Assembly (NCBI GenBank): GCA_021793515.1
Contig: JAJYSP010000020.1
Coordinates: 1-52,457, forward strand
From: Actinomycetes bacterium
Lineage (GTDB): Bacteria > Actinomycetota > Acidimicrobiia > Acidimicrobiales > RAAP-2
Length of the DNA: 52,457 bases
Direction of reading: 5' to 3'
Position numbers and translations under genes: made by a program. Under the pieces are notes generated by a model, which saw only the letters and a list, made by a program, of their open reading frames with translations, made no database searches and was not told where the DNA came from. This document shows, one piece after another, positions 34,443-43,126 of the stretch; position 1 is the stretch's first letter; the number at the start of each line of letters is the position of its first letter.

Positions 34443-35546
34443 CCTTCACGCCGCCGCCGTACCCCTACGAGCGGCTCGACGGGATCAAGCGGATCGCGAG
34501 CGCGCACGACGGTGGCGCGATCGACTGCTCGATCGGGACACCGATCGACCCACCGCCGCCCGCGGTGCTCGAGGAACTGGCTCGCGGCGCGGGTGCTCGC
34601 GGCTACCCGCCGTCGGCCGGCACTGAGGACCTTCGACGAAGCGCGAGCCGTTGGCTCGAGCGCCGCTTCGGGGTCGAACTCGGGCCCGACGCGCTCGCCG
34701 CCTGCGTGGGCACCAAGGAGTTCGTGGCCTCACTCGCGGGTTACCTGCACCTGAACGCCCCCGATAAGGACACGGTCTTGTTCCCCGCGATCAGCTACCC
34801 GACGTACGCGATGGGCGCGACGCTGGCGGGACTGCGCGCCGTGGCGGTACCAGTGCGTGACGGACGGCTAGACCTCGCGAGCGTGGCGGCCGCCGACGTG
34901 GCGCGGGCCCTGGTGCTCTGGAGCAATTCGCCGTCCAATCCGACCGGGGGGCATCGAGGACTTAGCGGCCGTCGCGGCCTGGGGACGACGACACGGCGTA
35001 CTCGTGGCGAGCGACGAGTGCTACGCCGACTACACCTGGTCGGGCGAGGCGACGACGATTCTGCGCACCGGCTCGTCGGGTGTGCTCGCGTTGCACTCCG
35101 CGTCCAAGCGGTCAAACCTGGCGGGACTTCGGGTGGGCTTCTACGCCGGTGACCCCGACGTCGTCACCTACCTCCGAGCGGTGCGCCAGCACGCGGGACT
35201 GATGGTGCCCGGCCCGGTCCAGGCGGCGGCGGCCGTGGCGTACAACGACGAGGATCACGTGACGGCCCAGCGGGATCGGTACCGGCGGCGGCTCGAGTTA
35301 CTCTCGGACGCGTTGAGCGCCTTCGGGGTGGACGCGCCACGGCCCGAAGGGGGCTTCTATCTGTGGTGTCAACAAGCCGGACTCGACGGGTGGGCGCTCG
35401 CCGAGCGACTGGCCGCGGCCAGCGCCATCGTGTCGAGTCCCGGTGAGCTCTACGGCGAGGCGGGTTCGGCGTACGTGCGTATCGCCGTCGTCCAGCCGAC
35501 CGAACGGATCGAACTCGCCGCGTCGCGGCTCGCGGGCGCGAACTGA
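34439..35546 (+). pseudogene. dapC: N-succinyldiaminopimelate aminotransferase, frameshifted at a G run
   Basis: Two adjoining frames encode one class I PLP aminotransferase of about 368 residues. Frame 1 (from ATG 34439) carries the N-terminal half up to LVLWSNSPSNPTGG. Frame 2 continues with IEDLAAVAAW, SDECYADYTW, the PLP-lysine motif HSASKRSNLAGLRVGF and the rest to 35546. The break is at six Gs, 34946-34951; five Gs would give an unbroken T-G-G-I-E-D. The gene sits between hflX and dapD-dapE, which identifies the substrate as succinyl-amino-ketopimelate. A sequencing or assembly indel, a true recent mutation or slippage-based expression are all possible; the rest of the sequence looks well conserved, so long decay is unlikely. 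Confidence 0.85.
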
Positions 35547-35554
35547 CCCAACGG

Positions 35555-35560
35555 TACGAT
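35555..35560 (+). promoter_or_regulatory. -10 element for probable leaderless dapD transcript
   Basis: TACGAT ends 6 bases before the dapD ATG in the 20-base gap after dapC. No ribosome binding site is visible. Confidence 0.5.
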
Positions 35561-35566
35561 GAAGCC

Positions 35567-36391
35567 ATGACGACCCTGGCGAATCGAATCGACGCGTGGT
35601 ACGAGCAGATCGCCACCCTGACCCCCGATGACATCGAGGCGCGTCGCGACGTCGAGTTGGCCATCACAATGCTCGACGACGGTCAGCTACGGGTGCTCGA
35701 CATCGAGCCCGGCGGTGAGGTCACGGTCCACGAGTGGGTACGACGAGCGATCCTGTTGCTCTTCCGTCTGCGCGGCCTCGAGCGAAGCGAAGTCGGACCC
35801 TTTGAGTATCTGGACAAGCTCGAGTTGAAGCGAGACTACGAGCGTCGCGGGGTTCGCGTCGTGCCCGGCGCGTCGGCCCGTCGAGGCAGCTTTCTCAGCC
35901 CCGGGGTGATCTTGATGCCGAGTTACGTGAACATCGGCGCCTGGATCGGACCGGGCACCATGGTCGACACGTGGGCGACCGTGGGCAGCTGTGCGCACAT
36001 CGGAGCGAACGTGCACCTCGCCGGCGGGGTCGGGATCGGTGGGGTGCTCGAGCCTGCGAACGCTGTGCCGGTGGTCATCGAGGACGACGCGTTCATCGGC
36101 AGTCGGTGCATGGTCGTCGAAGGCGCCCGGGTTGGACGGGGCTCGGTGCTCGGCGCCGGGACGATTCTCAACCCGTCGATCCCGGTGATCGACGCGGCAA
36201 CCGGCGAGGAGGTCTCGCGCGGGCACGTCCCCGACTACTGCGTGGCGGTGTCGGCGAGTCGGCGCCGTGAATTCCCCGGTGGGGAGTTCTACCTGCCCTG
36301 TGTCCTCATCATCCGTCGACTTAGCGAGGGCGAGCGACACGACAAGGTCGCCCTAAACCAGGTACTGCGCGAACACGGTGTCGCCACGTGA
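35567..36391 (+). CDS. dapD: Tetrahydrodipicolinate N-succinyltransferase (E. coli-type)
   Basis: DapD succinylates tetrahydrodipicolinate using succinyl-CoA. The 274-residue length equals the E. coli enzyme. An N-terminal helical domain (about 1-100) precedes a left-handed beta-helix of hexapeptide repeats (SYVNIGAWIGPGTMVDTWAT, GANVHLAGGVGIGGVLEP, DDAFIGSRCMVVEGARVGRG). A C-terminal part with PDYCVAVSASRRR follows. Many actinobacteria such as Mycobacterium carry a longer, divergent DapD class, so the compact type here is notable. Together with dapC and dapE it defines the succinylase branch. Confidence 0.95.
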   Translation: MTTLANRIDAWYEQIATLTPDDIEARRDVELAITMLDDGQLRVLDIEPGGEVTVHEWVRRAILLLFRLRGLERSEVGPFEYLDKLELKRDYERRGVRVVPGASARRGSFLSPGVILMPSYVNIGAWIGPGTMVDTWATVGSCAHIGANVHLAGGVGIGGVLEPANAVPVVIEDDAFIGSRCMVVEGARVGRGSVLGAGTILNPSIPVIDAATGEEVSRGHVPDYCVAVSASRRREFPGGEFYLPCVLIIRRLSEGERHDKVALNQVLREHGVAT

Positions 36392-37437
36392 CGCGACTCG
36401 ATCGCGCACTGGACCTCGTCCTGATCGACTCGGTGAGTGGCCGCGAATCGGTCATTGCCGACTACGTCGTTAAACGACTTTCGGCGAACCCACGTCTTGA
36501 CATTGAGCGGATAGGGGACAACGTGGTGGCCCGAACGAGCGGATCGCACACGACGCGGTTGATCGTCGCCGGGCATCTCGACACCGTCCCCGGTGACCCG
36601 CGACGCGCGCGTATCGAGGACGACGTACTCACGGGACTCGGCGCGTGCGACATGAAAGGGTCACTGTCGGTGATGGTGGACCTCGCGAGCGACGATAGGC
36701 CCCATCGCGTCGAGTTGACCTGGGTGTTCTACGCACGCGAGGAGGTTGCTCGTGCGGAATCGGGACTCCGAGAACTGATCGAGTTGCGGCCAGACCTCGT
36801 TGTCGGCGACGTGGCGGTGCTGGCTGAGCCGACTGGTGGCGTTGTCGAGGTCGGCTGTCAAGGCACGTTGCGTGCGGCGGTCACGATGGTGGGCGTTCGT
36901 GCGCACACCGCGCGACCCTTCATGGGGACCAACGCCATTCACCGGCTCGGCGCGGTCATCGCGCGGGTCGCTAACTACGTGCCTCGCGTCGTCGCGATCG
37001 ACGGTGTCCAGTTCACCGAACAGATGCAGGTCGTGATGGTCGACGGTGGGGTGGCGGGCAACGTCGTGCCTGATGTCGCGCGGTGTGTCATCAACTACCG
37101 CTTCGCACCGGACCGGTCGCACCTCGACGCCGAAGCAGCGCTCCGCGAGTTCCTGGGTCCACTGCTCGACACGGGGGACTTGATCGAGGTACAGGACTGG
37201 GCGCCGGCGGCACTGCCCGGTCTTGATGAGCCACGATTGCAGGAGCTCGAGACGCTCTCGAACAGTGTGGCGCGCGCGAAGGTCGGCTGGACGGACGTGG
37301 CGACGTTTCAAGAGCTCGGCATACCGGCCGCGAACTTCGGCGCCGGCGACCCGTTGCTCGCCCATCACCCCGACGAGCGAGTGTCGGCGACTGAGTTGGA
37401 GCACTTCGCGCGCGTACTCGGTGCCTGGATCGATTAA
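36388..37437 (+). CDS. dapE: Succinyl-diaminopimelate desuccinylase
   Basis: DapE is a dinuclear zinc M20 peptidase that removes the succinyl group to give LL-DAP. The 349 residues show the first metal motif GHLDTVPGD (about 64-72), the bridging-Asp region LGACDMKGS (about 85-93), the catalytic Glu pair in YAREEV (about 114-119), LAEPTG and the late HHPDE histidine. The dimerisation lid lies between about 165 and 275. GTG 36388 overlaps the dapD stop by four bases. Its stop overlaps the convergent gene's stop. Confidence 0.94.
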   Translation: MTRLDRALDLVLIDSVSGRESVIADYVVKRLSANPRLDIERIGDNVVARTSGSHTTRLIVAGHLDTVPGDPRRARIEDDVLTGLGACDMKGSLSVMVDLASDDRPHRVELTWVFYAREEVARAESGLRELIELRPDLVVGDVAVLAEPTGGVVEVGCQGTLRAAVTMVGVRAHTARPFMGTNAIHRLGAVIARVANYVPRVVAIDGVQFTEQMQVVMVDGGVAGNVVPDVARCVINYRFAPDRSHLDAEAALREFLGPLLDTGDLIEVQDWAPAALPGLDEPRLQELETLSNSVARAKVGWTDVATFQELGIPAANFGAGDPLLAHHPDERVSATELEHFARVLGAWID

Positions 37438-37835
37438 CGCGCGAGCACGATGATCGTGGCGCACCCAATCCACAAGACCGTGCGAAGGATGTGCCAGCGT
37501 TCGAGTTGAGTGATGTCCTCGTCGTCGTGATGTCTCGAGAGCCGGTGATGGATCGGTAGCGCCTGGAACATCGTGAGCACGACGGCGAGCGCGGCGAGTA
37601 CGGCGTGAGCGAGGGCGAGGAGTCGGTGGGGTCCATGGAGCAGCCACCAGAGTGAGCCGATGCCTTGAATTACCCAGGCCGGGGCGACTGCTGCCGAGAT
37701 CCGTCGGACGTGGGCGTCGTGGTACGCGAGCCACTGACCTGCTCCCACGAGATGAAACGCGGGATACACGACGATCGCTACGGTGAGTCCGAGCCCGATG
37801 AGATAGAGGTCGGCACCAATTAAGAAGACGCGCAT
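37434..37835 (-). CDS. Small membrane protein of unknown function (four helices)
   Basis: The 133-residue product has four hydrophobic segments (about 5-25, 48-66, 72-92, 112-131). Conserved-looking polar residues are VYPAF in helix 1, WLAYHDAHVRRI before helix 2 and LPIHHRLSRHHDDED in the last loop. The His/Trp-rich pattern resembles uncharacterised actinobacterial membrane proteins I have seen only as hypothetical; I do not assign a function. TAAACT ends 7 bases before its ATG. It lies downstream of lexA on the same strand and converges on dapE with overlapping stops. Confidence 0.75.
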   Translation of the reverse strand: MRVFLIGADLYLIGLGLTVAIVVYPAFHLVGAGQWLAYHDAHVRRISAAVAPAWVIQGIGSLWWLLHGPHRLLALAHAVLAALAVVLTMFQALPIHHRLSRHHDDEDITQLERWHILRTVLWIGCATIIVLAR

Positions 37836-37842
37836 AATCCGA

Positions 37843-37848
37843 AGTTTA
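37843..37848 (-). promoter_or_regulatory. -10 element for probable leaderless small membrane protein transcript
   Basis: On the minus strand TAAACT ends 7 bases before the ATG at 37835, within the 30-base gap after lexA. Confidence 0.45.
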
Positions 37849-37865
37849 AATCGGTTAGTACACGT

Positions 37866-38489
37866 CTAATAGGCGCGCATGACCGCAATCACACGACCGA
37901 AAATCGCCACGTCTGCGGAGTCGAATTCCATCGGTTCCATCGATGGATTTTCTGGCTTTAACACAACACGGGCGCCCTGGGGGAAGAAGCGCTTAACCGT
38001 TGCCTCGCCTTCGGGCAACCCGGCGACCACGATCTCACCGGTCTCGGCGGTGGCCTGGCGATTCACGACGAGCAGATCGCCGGGCATGATTCCCGCACCG
38101 ATCATTGATTCGCCCCGAACCTGGAGGACGAAGCTGTCACCGCGTCCGGCGAGTTGCGCGGGCACCGTCATCATCTCGTGGAGACTTTCGGTGGCGAGCA
38201 CGCCGGTTCCGGCAGCCACGTCGCCGACGAAGGGGATGCTTCGCACCGAGGCGTCCGGTGTCATCGAATCAGCGTCCAGGCGTACTGTCAGCGTCCGGGG
38301 TTGCTGGGGATTCTTTGCGATATAGCCCGCGTCGCGCAGCACCGTGATGTGGTTCGCGACCGTCGCTGGTGACTTCAACCCCACGTGGTCGCCGATCTCA
38401 CGGATTGTGGGGGGGAAGTTCCGTTCGCGTTGGCAGGCGATGATGAACTCGAGGATCTGACGGCGCATGGGGGTGAGGACCTCAGCCAT
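37866..38489 (-). CDS. lexA: SOS repressor LexA
   Basis: LexA represses DNA-damage genes and cleaves itself when RecA filaments form. The 207 residues have an N-terminal winged helix-turn-helix (TIREIGDHVGLKSPATVANH, about 28-47), the cleavage site Ala93-Gly94 in GDVAAGTG, the nucleophile Ser128 in RGESMIGAG and the general-base Lys166 in ATVKRF. I choose ATG at 38489 rather than an upstream frame extension because AAAGGAG lies just before it on the minus strand. The promoter carries two SOS boxes, so it is autoregulated. It stands apart from the LysM gene and nrdR, its usual neighbours. Confidence 0.97.
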   Translation of the reverse strand: MAEVLTPMRRQILEFIIACQRERNFPPTIREIGDHVGLKSPATVANHITVLRDAGYIAKNPQQPRTLTVRLDADSMTPDASVRSIPFVGDVAAGTGVLATESLHEMMTVPAQLAGRGDSFVLQVRGESMIGAGIMPGDLLVVNRQATAETGEIVVAGLPEGEATVKRFFPQGARVVLKPENPSMEPMEFDSADVAIFGRVIAVMRAY

Positions 38490-38506
38490 GGCACTCCTTT
38501 CACGAA

Positions 38507-38561
38507 CGAACAACTGTTCGTATCGTAGCGAATCCGTCGACGAGAATCAAACACCTGTTCG
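38507..38561 (-). promoter_or_regulatory. lexA promoter with two SOS boxes
   Basis: On the minus strand a -35 TTGATT (38545-38550) and a -10 TACGAT (38522-38527) are 17 bases apart. Two LexA boxes flank them: a perfect CGAAC-N4-GTTCG at 38507-38520, just downstream of the start point, and CAAAC-N4-GTTCG on the plus strand at 38548-38561, overlapping the -35 with one mismatch. The sites match the Gram-positive SOS consensus GAAC-N4-GTTC. Confidence 0.85.
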
Positions 38562-38746
38562 TACGACACTTCCGAATGTTCTTCGTGGAAACGTTGGTTG
38601 GGTGACCCGATTCACATTCCGTCGTACTGCTACTGTGCTGCGATGGCCAAGGTGGCCAGTACGAATCCGCTGAGGTGACTCGGGGTGTCCAGTATGTGAC
38701 GCGCCCGTGTGCCTGGGGGAGTTATTACACAGTTGAGGAGGACGAG

Positions 38747-39928
38747 TTGATTAAGCCTCGTTTTAACAAGACGGTGGCGGCGGTTACGACCAGTGCCCTG
38801 CTGTTGATGGCGGTGCCGGCTGTCGGCATCGCGTCAACCTCGGGGGCTGCGGGTAAGCCGACCTACGTCATCGGATATCAAGGACCGCTCTCGGGTGGGA
38901 ACCAGCAGCTCGGCTTGAACATGGTGTTCGCGGTCCAGCTGGCAATCAACCAGGCGAACGCGTCGGGGAAGCTTCCCTTCAAATTGAAGATTGCGACCTA
39001 CGATGACCAGGGAGACCCGACCATCGCACCGACTCAGGCGCAAGCCGCCATCGCGAACAAGAACCTGGTCGCAGTCGTTGGACCGGCGTTCTCGGGTGCG
39101 ACAGCAGCCTCTGAGCCCTTCTACCACAAGTACCACGTTGCAACGGTGAGTCCTTCGGCGACGAACCCGAAGTTGGCGACCAACCACTGGAACAACTTCT
39201 TCCGTGTGGTTGCTGACGATAACGTTCAGGGTCCTGCTGACGCTAACTACGTGGTCAAGAAGCTGAAGAAGAACAAGGTTTACGTCGTCAACGACGGTAC
39301 AGCCTACGGTTCGGGTGTGGCTTCGGCCTTCGCGTCGCAGGCGACCAAGGACGGTGCGACGGTGACCCCGGCGACTGTTCCTGGAACCTCCCAGTGCCAG
39401 AACGGTACTGCGTCTTCGACCGAGTACACCTCGGCGGCGGCACAGGTCGTGGCGAGCGGTGCGAACGCCATGTTCTACGGCGGGTACTACTGCGACCTTG
39501 GTCTGTTCCTCGGCCAGCTGCAGTCGGCCGGGTACACGGGCATCGTGATGTCTGACGACGGTGCACTGTCACCGGCGTTGATTCAGAACACGACCCCCGC
39601 GTCGGCCGCGAACGGCGTCTACCTGACGTGCGCGTGCTCAAGCTCCACGAGCCCGGCGTTCAACCGTCAGTACCAGGCCCTGGCGCACTTCAGCGCCGCC
39701 AACGCGACCTACGCGCCCGAGTCCTACGACGCGACGAACGCGATCATCGCGGCGATGAAGAAGCTGAAGAAGATCACCCGCGCGGGCATCGTTGCACAGT
39801 TGCACAAGTTGGTCATGAAGGGTATGACCAAGTTGATTCGCTTCCAGCCCAACGGCAACATCGCGGGTTCGGCGATCTACGTGAACCAGGTCAAGAACGG
39901 AAAGATCGTTCAGATCGGTCTTGAGTAA
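38747..39928 (+). CDS. livK: Branched-chain amino acid-type ABC transporter, substrate-binding protein
   Basis: This is the extracytoplasmic solute receptor of the following permease. The 393-residue product begins with a Sec signal peptide (basic KPRFNK, hydrophobic AVTTSALLLMAVPAVGIA, cleavage near residue 30). A Peripla_BP_6 type I fold follows (YVIGYQGPLSGGNQQLG, VGPAFSGATAASEPFYHKY, SYDATNAIIAAM). The TTG at 38747 has a strong GAGGAGG at 38735-38741. No lipobox cysteine is seen, so anchoring is unclear. The substrate (Leu/Ile/Val, amides or others) cannot be told from sequence. A strong terminator follows, probably allowing more receptor than permease. Confidence 0.92.
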   Translation: MIKPRFNKTVAAVTTSALLLMAVPAVGIASTSGAAGKPTYVIGYQGPLSGGNQQLGLNMVFAVQLAINQANASGKLPFKLKIATYDDQGDPTIAPTQAQAAIANKNLVAVVGPAFSGATAASEPFYHKYHVATVSPSATNPKLATNHWNNFFRVVADDNVQGPADANYVVKKLKKNKVYVVNDGTAYGSGVASAFASQATKDGATVTPATVPGTSQCQNGTASSTEYTSAAAQVVASGANAMFYGGYYCDLGLFLGQLQSAGYTGIVMSDDGALSPALIQNTTPASAANGVYLTCACSSSTSPAFNRQYQALAHFSAANATYAPESYDATNAIIAAMKKLKKITRAGIVAQLHKLVMKGMTKLIRFQPNGNIAGSAIYVNQVKNGKIVQIGLE

Positions 39929-39944
39929 TCACTGAAGTTGTTTG

Positions 39945-39984
39945 AACGGAAGGGCCGGGGGTTTTCCCCCGGCCCTTCCGTTTT
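39945..39984 (+). terminator. Intrinsic terminator between livK and livH
   Basis: A perfect 17-bp stem (39945-39961 with 39966-39982) and a TTTT loop are followed by a short T-run. It lies in the 92-base gap inside the liv operon. It would reduce transcription of the membrane and ATPase genes relative to livK unless a second promoter exists; TTGATT at 39983 is only a weak candidate. Confidence 0.9.
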
Positions 39985-40020
39985 GATTACACTTTCGTCG
40001 AACCGTTCTAGGGGGCACTG

Positions 40021-40983
40021 TTGGGAGCATTCGGGCACTACCTCACGGGGCACTTCGCCACGCTTCGTCTTGAGTTCTGGGCGCTGTTCGTCGGTGGCCT
40101 CGCCAATGGTGTTCTCTACGGCATGGTGGCGGTCGGTTACACGCTCGTGTACGGCGTTCTTCGCCTCATCAACTTCGCCCACTCGGAGATTTTCATGTCG
40201 GGCGGATTCGCCGGCTACTTCGTCATGAAGTCGATGGTGGGTAACGCCGTCCCGTCGGGCATCGCGTCGGTCGGGCTCATCGTGCTCGGGATCATCGTTG
40301 GCGGCGTCGTCGGTGCCGTGATGGCCACGCTGGTCGAACGCGTCGCGTATCGGCCGTTACGGCGACGACGAGCGCCCGCACTGGCGTACCTCATTAGCGC
40401 GATCGGTGCGTCTTACTTCCTCTACAACATGGCGGGTAAGGAGTTTGGCCGGGTGCCGATCTCGATGCCCCAGCCCTACATCAACCACCCGATCTTCCAC
40501 ATCTTCGGCGCCCCGGTCCAGATGTACTACGTCATTATCCTCCTCGCCGGTGCAGTCATGTTCCTCACGCTGGACCGGATCGTGGCGAAGACCAAGCTCG
40601 GTCGCAGTATCCGGGCTGTCGCCCAGGACGCCGAGACCGCGTCGCTCATGGGTGTCAACATCGACCGAACGATCGTGCTCACCTTCATCGTCGGCGGAGC
40701 ACTCGGTGGCGCCGCCGGTTTCCTCTTTGGTATGGGCACCGGTGTATCGAACACGATGGGCTTCGTCCCGGCCCTGAAGGCCTTCACCGCGGCCGTGCTG
40801 GGTGGCATCGGGAACCTCCGCGGCGCGATGATCGGCGGATTTCTACTCGGCGTCGTCGAGAGCCTCTCGGTCGTCTTTGTTCAGGCCGCCTACATGGACG
40901 TGGTGGCTTTCGGGATCTTGGTCGCGGTCCTGCTCTTCCGCCCGACCGGCATCCTCGGTGAGCGACTGGGGAGGTCAGCGTGA
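40021..40983 (+). CDS. livH: Branched-chain amino acid-type ABC transporter permease LivH
   Basis: The 320-residue integral membrane protein belongs to the LivH class. Its N-terminal GLANGVLYGMVAVGYTLVYGV and LINFAHSEIFMSGGF are typical, as is the late AVLGGIGNLRGAMIGGFLLG loop that contacts the ATPases. Eight or so membrane segments are apparent. The TTG at 40021 follows AGGGGG at 40010-40015. It overlaps livM by four bases, and the four membrane/ATPase genes form one translationally coupled unit. Confidence 0.93.
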   Translation: MGAFGHYLTGHFATLRLEFWALFVGGLANGVLYGMVAVGYTLVYGVLRLINFAHSEIFMSGGFAGYFVMKSMVGNAVPSGIASVGLIVLGIIVGGVVGAVMATLVERVAYRPLRRRRAPALAYLISAIGASYFLYNMAGKEFGRVPISMPQPYINHPIFHIFGAPVQMYYVIILLAGAVMFLTLDRIVAKTKLGRSIRAVAQDAETASLMGVNIDRTIVLTFIVGGALGGAAGFLFGMGTGVSNTMGFVPALKAFTAAVLGGIGNLRGAMIGGFLLGVVESLSVVFVQAAYMDVVAFGILVAVLLFRPTGILGERLGRSA

Positions 40984-42323
40984 AGCGCGTCTTTGCCAAT
41001 GCGCACGTGAAGCGACTGTTCTCCGCGATCGCAGCCATGGCGGTGCTCGAGTTGATGACCGGGCCCCCGGGCAGCGCGCTGTCCCCGACGGCGGGCTTCA
41101 CCGGCTCCTTCGGCGAGGCCTCCTCGTTCTTCGGCCTCTTTCGAACACAGCGATGGGTTGTCTTCCTCTTTATTGCGCTAGTGATGTTCGCGATTTGGAC
41201 GACGTGGCTCACGTGGGGCGAACAAGTTCGGACCGCGACGTCGAAGGCCATGAGTGTTCCTCGTGCCGCCACGCACACACGCCCGGTTCGCTGGGGCATG
41301 GTCCTTGTCCTGCTCGTGGTCGCACTCTTGCTGCCGCGACTCATCACTGACCCGTTCTGGCAAGCTGCCATGGTCGAACAGATCGCGGTCTACGTGCTGC
41401 TGGCACTCGGTCTCAACGTCGTCGTCGGTTTCGCGGGTCTGTTGGACCTGGGGTTCGTGGCCTTCTACGCAATTGGTGCGTACACGACGGCATGGGTCAC
41501 CGGCGCGCTGCCGACGGCGGCACCGTTCGGGATCCACTTCAACAACTTCTACGCGATCCCCATCGCGATCGCGCTCGCGATGGGCGCCGGTATCATCCTC
41601 GGGGCGCCGACGCTGCGACTCCGTGGTGACTATCTGGCCATCGTGACGTTGGGTTTCGGTGAGATCATCACCATCTTCGCCAACAACCTGTACGGCATCA
41701 CGGGCGGCTCGCAGGGAACCAATACGATTCCGCACTTCTCGTTGCACGTGGGCCCGATCAAGTACCTCTGGGGTCTCACGCCGGTGCCCTATTACTACTT
41801 GACGATCGTGTTCGTCATCTTGTTCCTGATCGGGTTCAAGTTGCTGGAGCACTCGCGGGTCGGTCGTGCCTGGACCGCCATCCGCGAGGACGAGGTCGCC
41901 GCAGAATCGGTGGGCATCAACCCGCTCAAGTACAAGGTCATGGCGTTCGCGATCGGCGCCTCGACCGCGGGCTTCGCCGGTGTCGTCACCGCGAGTCAGT
42001 CGAACACCATCTTCCCGTCGAGCTTCACATTGCAGTTCTCAATCAACATCCTCGTGCTGGTGATTTTTGGTGGTATGGGCTCGATTACCGGCGTCGTGCT
42101 CGGGGCGATCGTCATTCAGACCGGCTCAATGTTCTTGCTGCACTCGCCGCCCGCGGGGTACCAACCACAGGACCTCTACATCTACCTGGGTGCGTTGCTC
42201 GTTGTAATGATGATTTTCCGCCCGGCCGGTCTTGTTCCGTCGCGTCGGCGTCACCGCGAGATCGGGCTCGCCGAGAAGGGCGAGGGCCATATGAACGAAG
42301 TATTGACGGGAGACACGCCGTGA
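40980..42323 (+). CDS. livM: Branched-chain amino acid-type ABC transporter permease LivM
   Basis: The 447-residue second permease pairs with LivH. About residues 1-125 form an N-terminal extension with two to three extra hydrophobic segments. The conserved core follows: YVLLALGLNVVVGFAGLLDL, VAFYAIGAYTTAW, LRLRGDYLAIVTLGFGEI, RVGRAWTAIREDEVAAESVG and FGGMGSITGVVLGAIV. The extension resembles the longer E. coli LivM layout. The GTG start and the stop both overlap their neighbours by four bases. Confidence 0.93.
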   Translation: MKRVFANAHVKRLFSAIAAMAVLELMTGPPGSALSPTAGFTGSFGEASSFFGLFRTQRWVVFLFIALVMFAIWTTWLTWGEQVRTATSKAMSVPRAATHTRPVRWGMVLVLLVVALLLPRLITDPFWQAAMVEQIAVYVLLALGLNVVVGFAGLLDLGFVAFYAIGAYTTAWVTGALPTAAPFGIHFNNFYAIPIAIALAMGAGIILGAPTLRLRGDYLAIVTLGFGEIITIFANNLYGITGGSQGTNTIPHFSLHVGPIKYLWGLTPVPYYYLTIVFVILFLIGFKLLEHSRVGRAWTAIREDEVAAESVGINPLKYKVMAFAIGASTAGFAGVVTASQSNTIFPSSFTLQFSINILVLVIFGGMGSITGVVLGAIVIQTGSMFLLHSPPAGYQPQDLYIYLGALLVVMMIFRPAGLVPSRRRHREIGLAEKGEGHMNEVLTGDTP

Positions 42324-43126
42324 GCGACAAGATCTTCGACGTCGACCACGTGACGCTTCGTTTCGGTGGCGTGGTCTCTCTCAACGACGTGACACTGCAC
42401 CAAGAACGCGGTGAGATCCTGGCCGTCATCGGACCGAATGGTGCCGGCAAGACCTCGCTGTTCAACTCCCTGACGGGCGTCTATCAGCCCCAGGAGGGAA
42501 CGATCACCTTCATGGGTAAAGACGCCAAGCCCATGAACGTGATCGGCAAGAAGCCGCACCGCGTGAGCGCGGCAGGCGTTGCCCGGACATTCCAAGCATC
42601 GCGCATGTTCAGCGCGCTGACTGCCTTTGAGAACATCAAGATCGGCGCGGAGTCACACCGCGGGATTGGTGTGGTGGGCGCGATGTTGCGCGGACCCGCC
42701 ACCCGGCGTGACGAGAAGCTCTCGGACGAGCGCACGGTCGAGCTCCTCGACTTCGTGGGGCTGCGAGCCAAGGCGAACGTGATCTCCTCGTCGTTGTCGT
42801 ACGGGGATCGTCGACGTCTAGAGATCGCACGCGGGCTGGCGACGGGACCGCAAGTGCTCCTGCTCGACGAACCCGCCGCCGGGACCAACCCGTCGGAGAA
42901 GCTTGAGCTGACGACGCTCATTCGCAAGGTTCGCGACGAGATGGGTGTCTCTATCCTGTTGATCGAACACGACATGAAGCTCGTGATGTCGCTCGCCGAG
43001 CGGCTCTACGTGCTCAACTTCGGTAGCGTCATCGCCCAGGGCACCCCGGAAGAGATCCGGGCGAACGACCAGGTCATCGAGGCCTATCTCGGTTCGACCG
43101 CGACTGAGACGGGGGACCGATCGTGA
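42320..43126 (+). CDS. livG: Branched-chain amino acid-type ABC transporter ATPase LivG
   Basis: This is one of two cytoplasmic ATPases energising the LivHM permease. The 268 residues show Walker A GPNGAGKTSLFN (about 36-47), a GVARTFQASRMF Q-loop region, the signature SSLSYGDRRRLEIARGLA (about 157-174), Walker B VLLLDEPAAGTNP and the H-loop IEHDMKLVMSLAERLYVL. The C-terminal VIEAYLG is typical of LivG. GTG 42320 overlaps livM. Confidence 0.95.
   Translation: MSDKIFDVDHVTLRFGGVVSLNDVTLHQERGEILAVIGPNGAGKTSLFNSLTGVYQPQEGTITFMGKDAKPMNVIGKKPHRVSAAGVARTFQASRMFSALTAFENIKIGAESHRGIGVVGAMLRGPATRRDEKLSDERTVELLDFVGLRAKANVISSSLSYGDRRRLEIARGLATGPQVLLLDEPAAGTNPSEKLELTTLIRKVRDEMGVSILLIEHDMKLVMSLAERLYVLNFGSVIAQGTPEEIRANDQVIEAYLGSTATETGDRS

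Noticed and set aside
38675-38746. Longer N-terminus for livK from 38675
   Set aside because: The TTG at 38747 has a near-perfect ribosome binding site and gives a proper signal peptide; the extension has none of these features.
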